Part shown: positions 1-12,846 of the stretch, piece by piece
Position numbering within the stretch: position 1 is the stretch's first letter
Layout: each line of letters begins with the position of its first letter
NCBI RefSeq assembly: GCF_003589595.1
Contig: NW_020654684.1
Coordinates: 3,165,641-3,229,640 of the forward strand
From: Hyposmocoma kahamanoa
Lineage: Eukaryota; Arthropoda; Insecta; Lepidoptera; Cosmopterigidae
Direction: 5' to 3'
Length of the DNA stretch: 64,000 nucleotides
Notes under the pieces: model-generated
The model's database searches: none
Told to the model about the DNA's origin: nothing
The model's input: the letters and a program-made list of their open reading frames with translations, nothing else
Translations under genes and position numbers: made by a program

Positions 1-1401
1 TACATAGTGATTACGATTAAAGAAGAGAGCTTTTGACCGAATCCACCGACCTGTTCGTGAAAAATTGACATAGAAAATCATTTCGCTAAGATTGCACAGA
101 CTCATTTTCTGTTAATCAACAATAAATAAAAGAATAACATTCAAAATTATTTTTAAGTATTTTTTGAGTCACAATTTATGAGATATTGAAGACAACGGTA
201 GAATAAAAAACAGCTTGCTGCGGCACCTGTGTCCAGATGAGCTCTCCGTATAAAACGAGGATGTGACAAAAAGCCGTATCCGCTTAAAGTAAATTTGGCG
301 CGGCCCTGGAACCTCACCCTCTGGGGACTCTTGGCTTTTACAATTTGACAAATGAAAACAGGGCTATCAAATTGGTGATTTCATCAATTACTGTACAATG
401 ACTGAAAATGCTTTATACATGAAATAAAATTTGTTTAATAGACACTAATAAAGCATTTAGACTCGAATCAATATTGGTCAGTTTCATTACGTATACAAAA
501 GTCGAACCTGAAACGGGGAAATATATCCCCTAGTGCATAAAAAACTCTATAATAATAACCCTAAAACTGTGGTAAATATATAAAAATAAATGAAAAAAAT
601 GTGAATGTGTCAGCCCTACGAACCACTAGATCTATCCCAGTACTTGGCAATGTTTTGACTCCACCGCTTCCCCTGCATAAATCACGCGCCTAATGTACCG
701 GCTCCCTTATCTAATCTCATCTCATCTTCCGAACATACTCCCTATCAACCTGAAGATAAAATGCATATTTGCTTAACAAATTGTCACTCATAGTGCAGCG
801 GACGAGGTTATACCATACAAACGTATGTAAACTCTATGCCATAGAGCATAAATTTTGATATTGAATGCGTATTTCGAAATACGATCTGTAGCTTAATACT
901 GTAGTAAAGAAACATGTGCCTTAAATGACAGACACGTAAGTATAATTTTGATAATCAAGAAATAAGATTGTAGTTTGATAGTCTTGTATTTTATACAAAG
1001 TTATATTTGCTATTGCTATTCTGTAGTTGTAATTTAACTCTTTGACATAAGGACGATGATAATAGAAATTGTTGAAGTGGCAGTGGTAATGCTAAAATGG
1101 TGACATGCAATCCACATGAAAGCTTTCGGATTAGTGTTTGATGACGTCATTATTTTTTTCAAATGACTATCGTGTTGCGATTTTCTCCGCTCCTAAGGGA
1201 GGCACGGGGGAAAGTATTTTGTTTCGTTTACGATTTAGTGATTTATTGTTGTTTGTAGCAATTTTCTAAGTGACATTCGTGTATCAGGTGTCGTTTAAGA
1301 AATTTTTCGGAGAAAAAAAACGACTAGGTTACATTTAAAATAAGAATTTTTTGCACGTGCATGACAAATGCCGAAGATCATCCCGCCAAGTACAAAAACC
1401 A
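1..1401. other. Unrecognised AT-rich sequence
   Basis: No coding region, RNA gene or repeat shared with the rest of the window is recognised. The longest open frame is about 60 codons (169-351, minus) and resembles nothing I know. A somewhat GC-richer patch at 215-335 has no other copy that I can see here. Confidence 0.6.
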
Positions 1402-3125
1402 TTTTTTTTTTAATAAAAAATAAGTGCGCATTTGATCTCCATCTCACCTGATGGAAAGTGACGATTAGGTCGAGGATGTAGCATGCACACCTTAATAATG
1501 CCTATTCACTCTCGCTTGAAAAGGTCCAAGTTATAGCTTTCGGGGAACAAGTCCGCAGGCAGGGAATTCCACTCCCCAGCCGCTCGCCATACAAATGTGG
1601 AAGCGAAACATTTCGTGCGAATCCGGGGAATATCCACAACATAGGGGTGGAATACCCGCCCACGTCTAGTCTCCCGATGATGGAAAGGGGAAGGCGGAAT
1701 CAAATTATGCAATTCCATCGCACACTCTCCGTGATATATCCTGTAGAGTCCAGCCGATAAGCTGGCAACTCTATGGCGGTGTTCAAGGCTCTGCAGCTTC
1801 GCGTCTACTAGTTCCGAGTCACCTATAAGTCTCTTAGCACGCTTATCTATTGAATCCAAGGTGGCCAGTTGGTATTTAGCAGAGCCATCCCATAAGTGGC
1901 AGCAGTACTCCATACACGACCGGACTTGTGTTTGGTACAGCTGAAGCAACTGTCCCGGTGCGAAGTATCGCCTCACGAAAGGAAAGGATGCTGGCTTGGC
2001 TGCATTTTTGGCCATGGATTCAATGTAACTGCCGAAGTTCAGATTGGACGACAGGTCCATTTTAAGTAGGTGAAGACGGTCGGCTATCGGTATGGATATA
2101 TCACGAAAAGTCAGAGTCAGGTGAAAGGGACTCCGTTTAGTGGAGAAAAGACACGCTGCGTTTTGGTAGCATTAAATTTGACAAGATTGGCATCGCCCCA
2201 ATCGGAGACTGCCTTAGGTGTCAAATTCAAACGACTAACCATGAACTCTCGACAAGACTGGATTTCTTCTCCACTGACCCTTGCATTGGTCAAGTGCCTA
2301 TCCACAACTGTGCTGTCATCAGCATACCCAAAGGTACCTGGAATCAATATATTGTTTATATGCAGCAGAAAGAGGGTTGCGGACAGTACAGAACCCTGAG
2401 GAACTCTCTATATATCGCCATGTGTTCGGAAGAGTAGCCTTGTAAGACCACTCGAATCGAACGTTCATTCAAGAAATCCGAAATCCAATTGCAAAGGTCA
2501 GTGGGAAGCCCATAAGAGGGAAGCTCGCTTAAAAGCCTTGCGTGGCAGACCCTGTCAAAGGCCTTAGAAATGTCTGAAGATACTGCAATGGCTTCGCCAT
2601 GCCCTTCTATAGCCTCGCTCCATAAGTGAGAGGCATACACAAGAAGATCCCCAGTAAATCGCCCTCTTCGGAATCCGTATTGGCGATCACTGCGGAGAAC
2701 GTTGTCTTCAAGGTACGACAGGAGACGGTTGTTAAGTACACGTTCCATAGTCATGCAGAGTATGGAAGTGACTGAGATAGGTCTATAGTTGACAGGGTCA
2801 CCTCTGCTTCCTTTTTTAGGCACTGGTTGCACATTTGCAAGCTTCCACGACCTGGGAACTACACCAGACTCAAGCGAGAGGCGATACAGCCGTGTGAGAA
2901 TAGGAGACAACTCAGGCGTACAGTTACGCAGGACTATTGCTGGAATTCCATCTGGCCCGCTAGCTTTATGCACGTCTAGACTTCGGAGAGTTCTGAGTAC
3001 CTCTTTTTGGCGTATGCGAACTGGCGCCTCCAGTCTGAGGTAATGAAGGTCGTAGGTATCCTGCGGCATCCAGACGCGAACTCTCTGCAAAGAGTGATGC
3101 GAAGAGATTCGGCTAGATTTATAGA
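1402..3125 (-). mobile_element. 5'-truncated CR1/Jockey-type LINE
   Basis: This is a non-LTR retrotransposon copy reading on the minus strand. It covers the reverse transcriptase from just before the first fingers motif to the C-terminus and then a 3' UTR. Past the last stop (1506) the minus strand continues through a tail containing CACTTTCCATCAGGTGAGAT, the kind of 3' UTR I associate with lepidopteran CR1/Jockey-like LINEs, and ends in an A-rich run (the T-run at 1402-1411 on the plus strand). The endonuclease domain is missing, as expected after incomplete reverse transcription. No target-site duplication was found. The clade is inferred from motif style; CR1 and Jockey cannot be separated here. 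The left edge is set by the poly-A, and the right edge is approximate. Confidence 0.85.
1506..3090 (-). pseudogene. Reverse transcriptase ORF2 fragment, broken by two frame shifts
   Basis: Three minus-strand frames together make one RT-to-C-terminus protein. Frame one (3090-2356) carries KASGPDGIP at residues 42-50, YRPIS at 102-106, QYGFRRGR at 137-144 and the catalytic motif A SDISKAFDRV at 172-181. It leaves frame near 2410, just where the next frame begins VPQGSVLS. Frame two (to 2117) has the catalytic YADDS at about 2310-2325, so both catalytic aspartate motifs survive. A second frame change near 2120 leads into frame three (2060-1506), the LINE C-terminal region with CMEYCCHLWDGS and RRGRVFHPYVVDIP. 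Both breaks look like small indels. The host makes no use of it that I can see. Confidence in RT identity is high. Confidence 0.88.
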
Positions 3126-4910
3126 AAAATATATGTACTTTGCAATGGTACGTGTCGTTTTAGTGTAGGCACTGGGAATTATGGAATAAACAAATATTTT
3201 TATTAAAAAAATATTTGTGTGTTTTGTATTTATTGTTCATCACCCAGAGAACGATTTCGGCCTTATACCTACTACAATTGACCGCGCAGAGTTCGCATAC
3301 GAATGTATTTACTTTGTCAGAAAGTCTGACAATAACCTAAAACAAATACAATTATTTTAATATCAAATCTTTATGGCCCTGTTACATGTTAATACTGTAG
3401 ATTTTCAATATTTTATGACATAAATTAAAAAATTATTTTTAACTGCATAATTTATATACTAAAGTTGTTTTTGTCAGAATATGGGCCATGCATGATCTTT
3501 AATTATATATTAAAGAAACAAACTCAGAAGAAAAACATGGAAAAAGCTTATCACCGGAAACTTTATTTTGCAATAACTTCGTATTAACAACAGCAATAAT
3601 TACGAAATAATTTTCAAAAAGGATATCTAAAAACACCATCAGCCAAATATCAAGAGAAATAACAAACGAATTACTCCCTAATAATTCTTAAATCCTTGAA
3701 ATCGCATGGGACGACCGTACCATTTCTAATCCGAAGCTACCACATTAACCGATACAACTGTACAAAACAAAAATCCCAAAAACAATCATTGCAATACAAA
3801 TTTTTCCTTTAGAAAATGTAACTTTGTTTATGTACACCGAAACAATGTTATGGAAATTCTTGTTTGAGCAAATATGCACTGTATTATTACATGAAATAAA
3901 GATGTTAATGGATGTAATGACAAAATTTGTACAAGTTTCCCTTGTTTCAATTTTCCAGCTCAGTGGTCCCGTCGGACCGAGATTGGATGGCTAAATGTAT
4001 GACTATGGGTTGCAGATGGTAGCAGAATGCTGGTTTCGCGTCGCAGGCGTTATGTCAGTGGGAGTGCATAATGATTGATGGAAAAGATAGCTCTTAAATA
4101 CCACCAGGCAGTGGGACACAGCCATTAAGATAGCAAAATTCATGAACAGTCACGTGAACACTCGCTGCGCTCCCAACATACTTCTTTTGCCTTCTCAACT
4201 TGCATAAGTCTCTTCAAACACACTCATTTATTCTGGTACTATCAAGGACATCCTAAATAAGATTGAGGTACGTCTGTCGAGGTCTTCCTTTTCACACGTT
4301 TCAATCTATGTGTCGTCAATTATTAATAACCATTCTTGAGATCCGTGAACGACGTGGATTGAAAGAGAAAGTGATGATGAAAAGAAAGAAAGATAAAGTA
4401 GTTTTGGTAAATGGAGCGGAGGAATGAAAGCAGATATTGTGAAAGGCAACATTGGAAGATGACGGGCGCAAAGGACGCTCTCAGATGAAATGTTGCGAGA
4501 ATGTTCTTAAAAAGTCGTAGTGGGAAGAATAGGATGGGATGTATGAAAAGATTGATGAAAGTAAGCGAAGCGAGAGATGCAAATCGACTCATCCGAAGAA
4601 CAGAGTCCGATGTGATTATACAGCGAACAGATACATTATTTCGTTATTCAAACTAAGGCCTATCTAAAGGTGTAGTCAGAATTTTTGTATGTTATTTCGT
4701 TTCGAAAATATAAAATCGAACAACAGTCCATCTGATATCCACAGCGAAAAACAACGATAGAAGTGTACAGTATCCTGAGAATAAATAGTGCTGCACAAAG
4801 GCCTTTGTTCTATGGATTGGTGACCGATAGTCGTAGCCTGACCCAATGGGAATCCGAAGACAATGTTCATCAAAGTTAGTTTATTGTTTCATATAAGTTT
4901 GATTTTGTTT
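3126..4910. other. Mostly unrecognised; possible LINE 3' remnant at 4360-4620
   Basis: 3126-4350 shows nothing I recognise. The plus strand at about 4360-4620 is purine-rich, with phrases such as ATGAAAAGATTGATGAAAGT and AAGCGAAGCGAGAGATG. These resemble the decayed 3' coding end of a LINE common in Lepidoptera and also recall 29149-29235 and 32265-32355. The similarity is weak, and the frames there are broken. Confidence 0.35.
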
Positions 4911-4911
4911 A

Positions 4912-4914
4912 ATG

Positions 4915-4952
<38 letters not shown>

Positions 4953-5152
4953 GCTCACAATCAACATAGCCCCGCACTAGGGAAACCCTGTGTCGCGGGT
5001 GCTATGGACACACACATAGACAACCACAAATTACACCCAAACTCACGAGAGAAATAAATGTAGGCCATACAAATATTTCCCCCGGCCCGGGAATCGAACT
5101 TGGGACCTCTGCGTGGCAGTCCGGCATGGTAACCGTTCGGCCACGGAGGCAG
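4912..5152 (-). mobile_element. tRNA-derived SINE, family 1, with (ATT)n tail
   Basis: Read on the minus strand, the element starts GCCTCCGTGGCCGAACGG (a box A-like RNA polymerase III motif). About 35 bp further on comes a box B-like GTTCGATTCCCGGGCC, then a non-tRNA body (AAATATTTGTATGGCCTACA, TTTGGGTGTAATTTGTGGTT, CTAGTGCGGGGC), and it ends in GCG(TTA)n. The tail is the microsatellite at 4912-4952, so that simple repeat is part of the SINE. Related copies lie at 24215, 36424 and 37808. The D- and T-arm analogues are present but no full cloverleaf is kept, so it is not a tRNA gene. A short open frame across it simply translates the tail as polyasparagine. Confidence 0.8.
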
Positions 5153-7732
5153 TTTAAATAATGATAGTTACACTATGAGTTTACCGTTAGAACGAAAAAG
5201 GGCACAAGTAAAATTTTACTCAAAATTGATTATATACATATTCGGAATTATGAAAAAATTGTATAAAAAGTCTAAGTATTACAAATGTACCTCGATTATT
5301 GGATATACTGTAAGCCCACATCAGTACAACTGACGTCAATAATCAGATTGTGTATGTAAAAAACCATATTTGACGATTATTATATTGCCACATACATATT
5401 AAAACATTTTACTTAATTAATATACGGAACCGTGCCCTTATTATGTATTTCAAATACAACAATTACATTTTCACAATTATAATTCCGTCCTTTAGTTATA
5501 TAATAAGTTAAGTTTTAAATTTAAAAGTGACGTTCAGTTATATAAGCCCTTTATATGTAGTAATAGGTACTATTTTTATTTATTGTGAATTTAATTTGAT
5601 TGAGAATTGTAAATTTTTTGATTGTGCTTTTCTTTCTTCCGTGGGAAGTATCGTTAACATTCATAAATTCATCAGCTATCTTGCCAAGGGCATATGCTCA
5701 ACTTCAAGAACTATATTGTATCTTTCCTACCGCCTAATCCATACAATATTTAAAGACATACCTAGCATACCCTCTTCTATACAGTGAATTTGGTACATTA
5801 TTAAGCAGCCGACAGGGCCGAGGGTTGTAATCCGCGGGGACACGTAACCCGAGACAAACAGATAAATTTGTACACGCATTACACTACGTCACTATTACCA
5901 ATATTTACGAAGCTAATATTGGTACTGGAGATTGTATTGAAATTCGATATAAAGAAAGAATTTACAAAAGGAGATCATAGAATGAAGATAAAGGGGAAGT
6001 AACCATAGAATGACAGAAGTACTAATAATTAGAAAAAAACAAAACCATTTAAGAAATTCTGAAACGAACCATTTATCCGTAAAAATTGTAAGTGGGTGGG
6101 ATATGCCGTACGTGCTAAAGTAGACGAGTTGTGAACGTACAAATCGAATGAACAAATGAGTGTTCAATAAAACCAATAAATAAGGAAAATGATTGTGGCT
6201 TACTCAAATTAAAGCCTTATCGAATTAACGATAAAAAAGCACGTTAAGTTATCGCAAGAAAAGTAATAAAACCCGCTCTATCAATTAACTACGACCATAA
6301 AACTTCCTCAAATTCAATTTTAAATCTTCCCTTAGTTGTATAAACGTATAATATGCAATAAAAACAAAATTCCTGTAAACGCAGCATCAAACGCTCCTTA
6401 GCATTCGTTGGGGCAATTTAACGAGCGCATTCAGCAGGTATTGAAACATAAGAAGTGGTTAATATTTTAAGTATCACTTACCTTATCTTCCATTTCATAA
6501 AAGAGAATCCCGATCTTGCGCTTATCTGAGATCGGTACATAAACTAACACCGAGAAGATACAGTAATAGGCTCCATAGCAATTGTATTCGACGTCGTCAC
6601 CGGTTTTATGACTGAAAGTTTTTTTCAGAAACGATTCATCGCAGCCTCAAGAGAAAAAATACGAAATGGAAAAGTAACAAATCACGTACACACGCAAATC
6701 CCGACTTGTTTTTTATTTTCTCTTCTATCTTATTTTGATTTTTAATGATCCATAAAAATATATATAAAAAATGACCCACATCACTCTATTTTTTTTAAAT
6801 GATTGATTTACTTATTAAATCCAATTGAATACGCATGTTACACTTGACGGTAAAGCGAGGAAATATACAATATCCTTTAAAGGTCAAGCTCAGTTATGTC
6901 AATTTCTATGCTCACTGTGTCTTCATTAAAAAGGGTTACGAATTATGAGCCATTTTTATGATTGACAAAATAAACAAATTCCATAAAACAACATTGGCGT
7001 TCCAGTCTAATATCCAATTTAGCCGGTGATAAATATGAATACATCCATTTCATATATTTAAATCTATTTCGTGAAATGACAAAAATGTTACTTTGAGAAT
7101 TTCATAATTTTATAATATTAATTTCAGATTTTAACACGAAACTAAGTACTTTGCAAATTTAAATCTGCATTTTTCTTTAGGATATTTTGATATTTAAAGT
7201 TAAACAACGCAAATTCATTTTGATAATATTCTTTTAAACCGAACCTCTGAAACCGAAATTAACTAAATTATACCTAACATACGGTATCTTCTGGGAGATA
7301 TGATCTGTGTCGTAAAGGATCAAAAAAGTAAAAAACAGCCGTACGACTACGTACCTTCCAAAGGCGGGAGATGTTGAAAAAATCTCGGATTTCAACGACA
7401 CTTACCTGGAAAAGATAAAACAGATACGTTACAACTTCAAATTAAAAAAATAACACTGAAATGTGAGAATTCAAAACAGGGGAATATTATAGTGCAATAT
7501 TTAGTAATATCATACTATGTATACTTTTAGTAATTAGTTGTTTATCTAGTTTTACGAAATGCTGAAAAGAACATAATGTGCCTAACAACCACGCCGACTG
7601 CCTGGTCTCAATAAATTCTATTACATTTGCACACCTGCTTGCAGGTTAATACATTGTACCTAAATTAATTTAAGATCTGTGTATTTGCTGTATTCTGGCA
7701 AATAAACGTTTTCTATTCTGTTATATTCTATA
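5153..7732. other. Unrecognised AT-rich sequence
   Basis: No gene or shared repeat is recognised. Short open frames at 5527-5787 (plus) and 5913-6176 (minus) are rich in F, I, Y and L, as expected from random AT-rich DNA, and have no recognisable domain. Confidence 0.6.
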
Positions 7733-7975
7733 CTCAAACTAGGGAATTCCCTGTACTATGAGGAATTCACTCTGGGGTCTTACCGGGAATCGAACCCGGG
7801 ACCTCCGCATCCAGCGCCCATAATGGAAACCACTGGACCACTGAGGCCGACAAAATACCGATGGTTGAAACGTGAACGAGACTAAGTGACACGTAAGTCG
7901 AAAATTAGTTCTACCTAGATAATATGACAAACCCTCTTGAAGCAACGTAACATACTTAGTAGGTCACAGACTTGC
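7733..7975 (-). mobile_element. tRNA-like SINE, family B, copy 1
   Basis: On the minus strand a tRNA-like core reads CAGTGGTCCAGTGGTTTCC, then GGTCCCGGGTTCGATTCCCG (box B and T-arm at about 7783-7802). The same DNA recurs in the same element orientation at 42330-42590, including about 90 bp upstream of the tRNA-like core (the TTACGTTGCTTCAAGAGGGT segment) and an end carrying AGGGAATTCCCTAGTTT. The core resembles tRNA-Gly/Glu/Asp-type sequences but has no consistent acceptor stem. The outer boundaries are those of similarity between the two copies. Confidence 0.72.
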
Positions 7976-8224
7976 GTATTGAAATATTGAAAAGGTATAA
8001 CATTTTTTATATTATAACTGAATTCATGCCTCACTATTTTAGAGATATAGTGCATGTTATTGGCTATTCGTACCTACCATCTATCTATCCATCCATCTAT
8101 CGTACCTACGATCTACTAAGTATGTCAAACTTCTCCGAAATCTTACTATCTAAGCCGCTGTTCCAGTTCAAACTTCGCTGCGTCGACATAAAATTTGGAT
8201 GAAAAAGCTAGATAATAGGTATTG

Positions 8225-8318
8225 ATAGGTACATGCTGCCACAAGGATTCGAACCGTCAACCTCTTCATTGAGAAGCAAGAATTCTCCCAATAGGCTACT
8301 ATCGCTCTTCAAAGAGTT
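8225..8318 (-). mobile_element. tRNA-like head of SINE, family C
   Basis: On the minus strand: AGCGATAGTAGCCTATTGGG (box A-like), then GGTTGACGGTTCGAATCCTT (box B-like), then GTGGCAGCATGTACC. The same head occurs at 13729, 24574 (minus) and 32800. Only the head and a short body are recognisable. It is not a tRNA gene, because no acceptor stem pairs. Confidence 0.65.
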
Positions 8319-11300
8319 ATCACGCACTATAACAATGAAAAATCTAACCATCACGATTAGAAATTAATACTAAAGTTGATTGCTCAGTATTTTGTACAAA
8401 CTACAATACATAAGACACAAATCAATTCAATTATAAAGACAATAAATAACGCAAGATGTTCCACAAGTCGACGACTATCACAGTTTTATCTAAATTAGTG
8501 GCTAACAGTGTTACGCTTACAGAGAATTTGGCACTGTCTATCTACCGGTGGAGCTAGCTATAAATATCTTAATCAATTTGATCGCAACGTTATCTCGTAC
8601 ATGTGCTACTAAACAAGGCACTGTTTACAGGCAGGTTTATAGTCGTAGAGATAGAAAAATGTTATTGGATGAAAAATAGGAAATTACTTTGAAGACAAAT
8701 TTTGCTGCTATTAGTACATTATAAAAATTGTGGTTCGGTCAGACAGATCAGTTAAACAATACTTAGATGTTCAGATGGATCCAAAAACAAGAGGTTTGTG
8801 GTGGTTAAAGGTAGTGGATTAAATTATTGTAACAATCTTAATATATGGACGCTGAGGTCGTCTTTTTGCGCGATTTGCTTTACGTTCGCTGTATAAATTT
8901 GTGTTTATTTATCTATTATCCATCATCCATTCATTCTGGTTTCCTTTGGATGTGACAAAGCGAATTTCCGCAGTCCGCTTTTCGCCCATTCTTGAAGCAT
9001 GGTGTAATAAATCTGATCACAGTCATATTCATTATCATGTGTCGTTGTAACTGACTGCAGTCTAATAGACGGACACGCCGTAATCTGAAATTATTACACA
9101 GTAGTTTTTAATTGTTTCCTAATACTAAGTCCTACATTAAGCGCATTTACTTCCAAGTTTCTCTATATCGTTGCTACTATAAGTTGCTGTCACAAGTATA
9201 AATACGAGGCACCTTTAAACTCGGCTGCGTGGCTGTTAATTACTGTCAATTATGCCTTTAACGACCTCTGGTCCGCTCGAATGCTGTAAAGGGACCTCCG
9301 TTTTATAGTAACTTACCTATGTCTAGTGTGGCACTGAATTTCTTAAGCTGGCTTCACTGTAACTTGTCTTTGAAACTAAAGGGTTAATTTACGTCGGTTC
9401 ATTTATTTTATTCTTTAATGGTGTGAAAAATAGCTGACTAGTTTTGGTAAATGTTTAGTTTGTTGTAGCAGATAGTGTTGATCTTAACTTTTTTAGAAGG
9501 AAAAGTAAAGACAAAGTCCATTTTGTGAAACAGGTAAAATGATTAAACAATAAAATAAGCAAATGATGACGAAGACTATGTATTATATTAACATTACGTT
9601 TAGTTAGTCTCTTAAAATGGGTCGTAAAATGTCCGATGAAAGATAAATCAATCAAACAAAAGACAAAAGTAAAACTTGTCAACAAGACATTCAAAATATT
9701 CAAACGAGACTGAGGACAACTGTCACCTGCATAGATACCCTAAATGCGCGTCTACCCACATAAATAACTTCAACAGCGATGATCCATCGCGTTAACTCAC
9801 CGACCAGTCACCGACAACAAAAAAAAGACACCAAGCTTTCCTGAGAAGACAACGCATAAATATATCAAATCGGAAACAATAGGAGACATCCAAGATATCG
9901 CATCACACGCTACCCACACGCATATTTCAAAAACGGACGATGAAAAAATAACAGAAATAAAAAAAGTCAACCAAAAAACTAACATAAGAAAAAATACGTG
10001 ATGGGCATTAATTAAAATGGACCCACGACCAGGAATTCAGAAAAACAAAGAGGTTAAACAAACCTTCTCAGTGGGGCACACGCAATGATCTTCGTCTCAC
10101 ATTTTTAATCATTGAACTTTGAAATTTTGCCCTTGCGCCAAAACCAATCATAATACTTCTTCTAATAGGGTCGAGATTTTGAATTTTTAAGTTAGTTGTT
10201 GAAAATGATTTTTTGGTCGGATTGTCACCGTTGTTTTAATGGTATTACGCATAAGGGTTATCTGGTAGGTCCGATCTGGGCCCAGGTACGGGAACAAGAT
10301 TGATTGGACATGGCAAGACATTTTTACTGCGACCGTTGGTGTCGACGACTCTTGGCTTATTATTAAATTAGTGGCTTTCGAGATGCATTGCTCGGTTTGG
10401 TAATATCGCCCTTAATACCTGAATTAATTAAGGTTATAAAGAAGTATTAGATGATAGTGTGTTATTGGAAATCTGTATTCTTAAAAAAGACAAATTATCA
10501 GGAAAGTTTATTACGATGTTGACCACCCTTTAAACTTTCGTTATTCAAGGAAAAAGACAGTTGCGGACTCGAGAAAGGTTCGTTGATAAATAAATGTAAA
10601 TTTACCACTTTTGCTTGAGCATGAGCCCGTAATATTCCACAATTCAACATAGGCAAAGAGTTTTATAGGCAATCGCCTCGTCTAACAGACAAATAATCTC
10701 GCAGTACAGCTTAAGGCAAAGTGGACTGCGTTTATTACAATGATTGAATAGTTGAACAAATAAATTACCGATTTCGTTGTGCATCATCTTATGCCAAAGG
10801 GCATCTTCTATGTACACTAGCCATCATTAACCTCATCTTAAGTCTAAATTTCGGTAAATAACGACTCTGTTCCGTATTAAAAAAAGTGGGCTAGTTGGAG
10901 GCTAATAAATGGCTTTCACGTCTTACGGACGAAATTGGTAACAAATTGATTACTTATAAATAACAAAATTGACAAAATAAAGTTAAGGGGAGAGGGGGGC
11001 AAAAATTAAAGATGACCTTCATGGGGCAAATTTGAACATTAGCAGAGACAACCTTAACGAGTTGTATTTGCCTTTTTTATTTTTGATCACAATGTGTCTT
11101 AGTAATTGATTTGGACACGAATTTGTTCTTTGCATTGCTTTGGATGCATATTTCGATTTGCCTGATGAGGAAAATAAAAGTTTAGACAGTTTGAGAAACG
11201 AAGCTCGTGTTACATTAGCATTTTATATTTTGTATGACAGTTTGCACGCACTGACTTTTTTAGAGAACGACTGTTGACATTGATTTTATTGAACATCACG

Positions 11301-11395
11301 ATTATGAGAAGCTTCGTAAGCCTCGGAGAAAAAAGAAGAAAAAACTAATACACATACAGAAATTACTAAGGTCTCTCGATCTATAGCTAACACTA
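8319..11395. other. Unrecognised AT-rich sequence
   Basis: No gene, shared repeat or strong structure is seen. Open frames at 9455-9703 and 9797-9985 (minus) are hydrophobic and low in complexity, without motifs I know. A purine-rich stretch at 10980-11000 (GGGGAGAGGGGGGC) stands out only by composition. Confidence 0.55.
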
Positions 11396-11591
11396 ACAAT
11401 TCGTGTGTCGGTGTTAAGCGACACGTCTCTCCATAGTATTGTAGAGCTTTAAATCGCAAAGATCTGAGGGGTACTGTGATTGATTGAGACATAAGTTGAG
11501 AAATACCATGTGTCTGTAATTTCACCAATGTTCACTTTATAGTAGCAGTACTTCCCAGGACGAACTCTTTCACGGGGAGCTCTACTGCTAC
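11396..11591 (-). mobile_element. RetA retroposon copy 1 (degenerate)
   Basis: Read on the minus strand this starts AGTAGCAGTAGAGCTCCC and runs through GGGAAGTACTGC, ATGTCTCAATC, the hairpin region CAGATCTTTGCGATTTAAAG, and the 3' part GTGTCGCTTAACACCGACAC. It is more diverged than most copies and lacks a clear A-rich tail. A minus open frame at 11286-11528 is a by-product. Confidence 0.65.
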
Positions 11592-12746
11592 TTAATGGCA
11601 TATACGGTTGATGCAACACACGTTATTTTTTTAAATCTATTTTTCACTTTCCCAAAAACTACGTTTCCTATAAATAACAGTGCCAATACTGCACCTTAGG
11701 GTTAAAAATTATGTAGTCATAAAGGGAAATCCCACAAAAAAACTCATAATATGAATAACCACAATAGAGCATTATACAAATAGAGAGCTATTAGAAGAAT
11801 GCATCACAATGAGACGGCGATACAATCTACGCGGGCGCAAGAGCTGTCAACGCGCATTGTGAATAAGGGATTACGACGGACATAAGGGCCGCTCAGTGGG
11901 GAGGTTTGTTTGTTGGTTTTTTATAGGCTTCTCTATAATTATATGTTTGGTAATATGAACTAATTATTTATCATTTGAATGCGGAAACTCTGGTGTATGA
12001 AAATTTTCTCGATGTAAACAATTCAGTATTTCTTCTTGGAAGTTTAGGTTATCGTTCACTGCCACTGGGAAACCTTACCTGTATTTAAAATGTTCTGTGA
12101 ACCCTGACCGGAATGTGCTAATGCTAGCTCGAGATGTTTCCATTCATATTGATGAGCTAATGAGAACTATGTTGACAATGAAGATAACTATTGTGACGCC
12201 TGAATAGTATAGAATAAAAATATGGTAAACAATATACAACAGCCATATAAGGAATCTCTTTGTAACAAACTCAGAAAAATAGCAAACAACAAAACATTTC
12301 AAAACTGAGACGATCCGACACTCGAAACGCAACAACAATGACATATTACATTACCGATTTACTCGTCCAATTTAAAAAAAAAGAAATAAAGAGACCGAAC
12401 AAAAAAAAATGCCAAATAAGAAAAAAAAGTAATAAAAAAATGTTAAGGACAAAGCTGGATAGAGATTTAAGACGGGATTTGGATTCAAAGGCTGAGTGCT
12501 CATTGTTTCTGAGCCTTTTAAATCTTGGGCTTGTTGGAATTGGAACGTAAAAGGGTGTGGTATTAGTGCCAGCAATTCCTGATGCTTTCGCATCGCTGAT
12601 GGGAGTCACGTTGCCAAGCAAACAGTAAAATACGTCAGCGCGAAGAAAGAAAGATGGCGGAACAGTAAAACCTGATTCAATATAAACACTACTTCTTAAC
12701 AAACTAGGTACTTACGCATTAAGAGTCATGATACGAATTGCGAAAA
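11592..12746. other. Unrecognised sequence up to an assembly gap
   Basis: Mostly AT-rich. 12370-12460 is A-rich and lysine-coding on the plus strand (AAAAAAAGAAATAAAGAG and similar), which produces misleading open frames on both strands (12338-12702). No domain is recognised. Confidence 0.5.
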
Positions 12747-12846
12747 NNNNNNNNNNNNNNNNNNNNNNNNNNNNNNNNNNNNNNNNNNNNNNNNNNNNNN
12801 NNNNNNNNNNNNNNNNNNNNNNNNNNNNNNNNNNNNNNNNNNNNNN
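12747..12846. other. Assembly gap, 100 N
   Basis: Exactly 100 N, a conventional size for a gap of unknown length. AATTGCGAAAA occurs immediately on both sides, so the true gap may be zero or an unresolved overlap. Confidence 0.97.

Noticed and set aside
2070..2399. Plus-strand open frame of 109 codons
   Set aside because: Shadow of the minus-strand LINE reverse transcriptase.
4863..5057. Polyasparagine open frame
   Set aside because: Translation of the SINE (AAT)n tail.
7780..7855. Possible tRNA gene (minus strand)
   Set aside because: tRNA-like boxes only; no acceptor pairing, and it recurs with long non-tRNA flanks at 42.3 kb.
12338..12702. Lysine-rich plus frame and hydrophobic minus frame
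   Set aside because: Low-complexity A-rich DNA; no domain.
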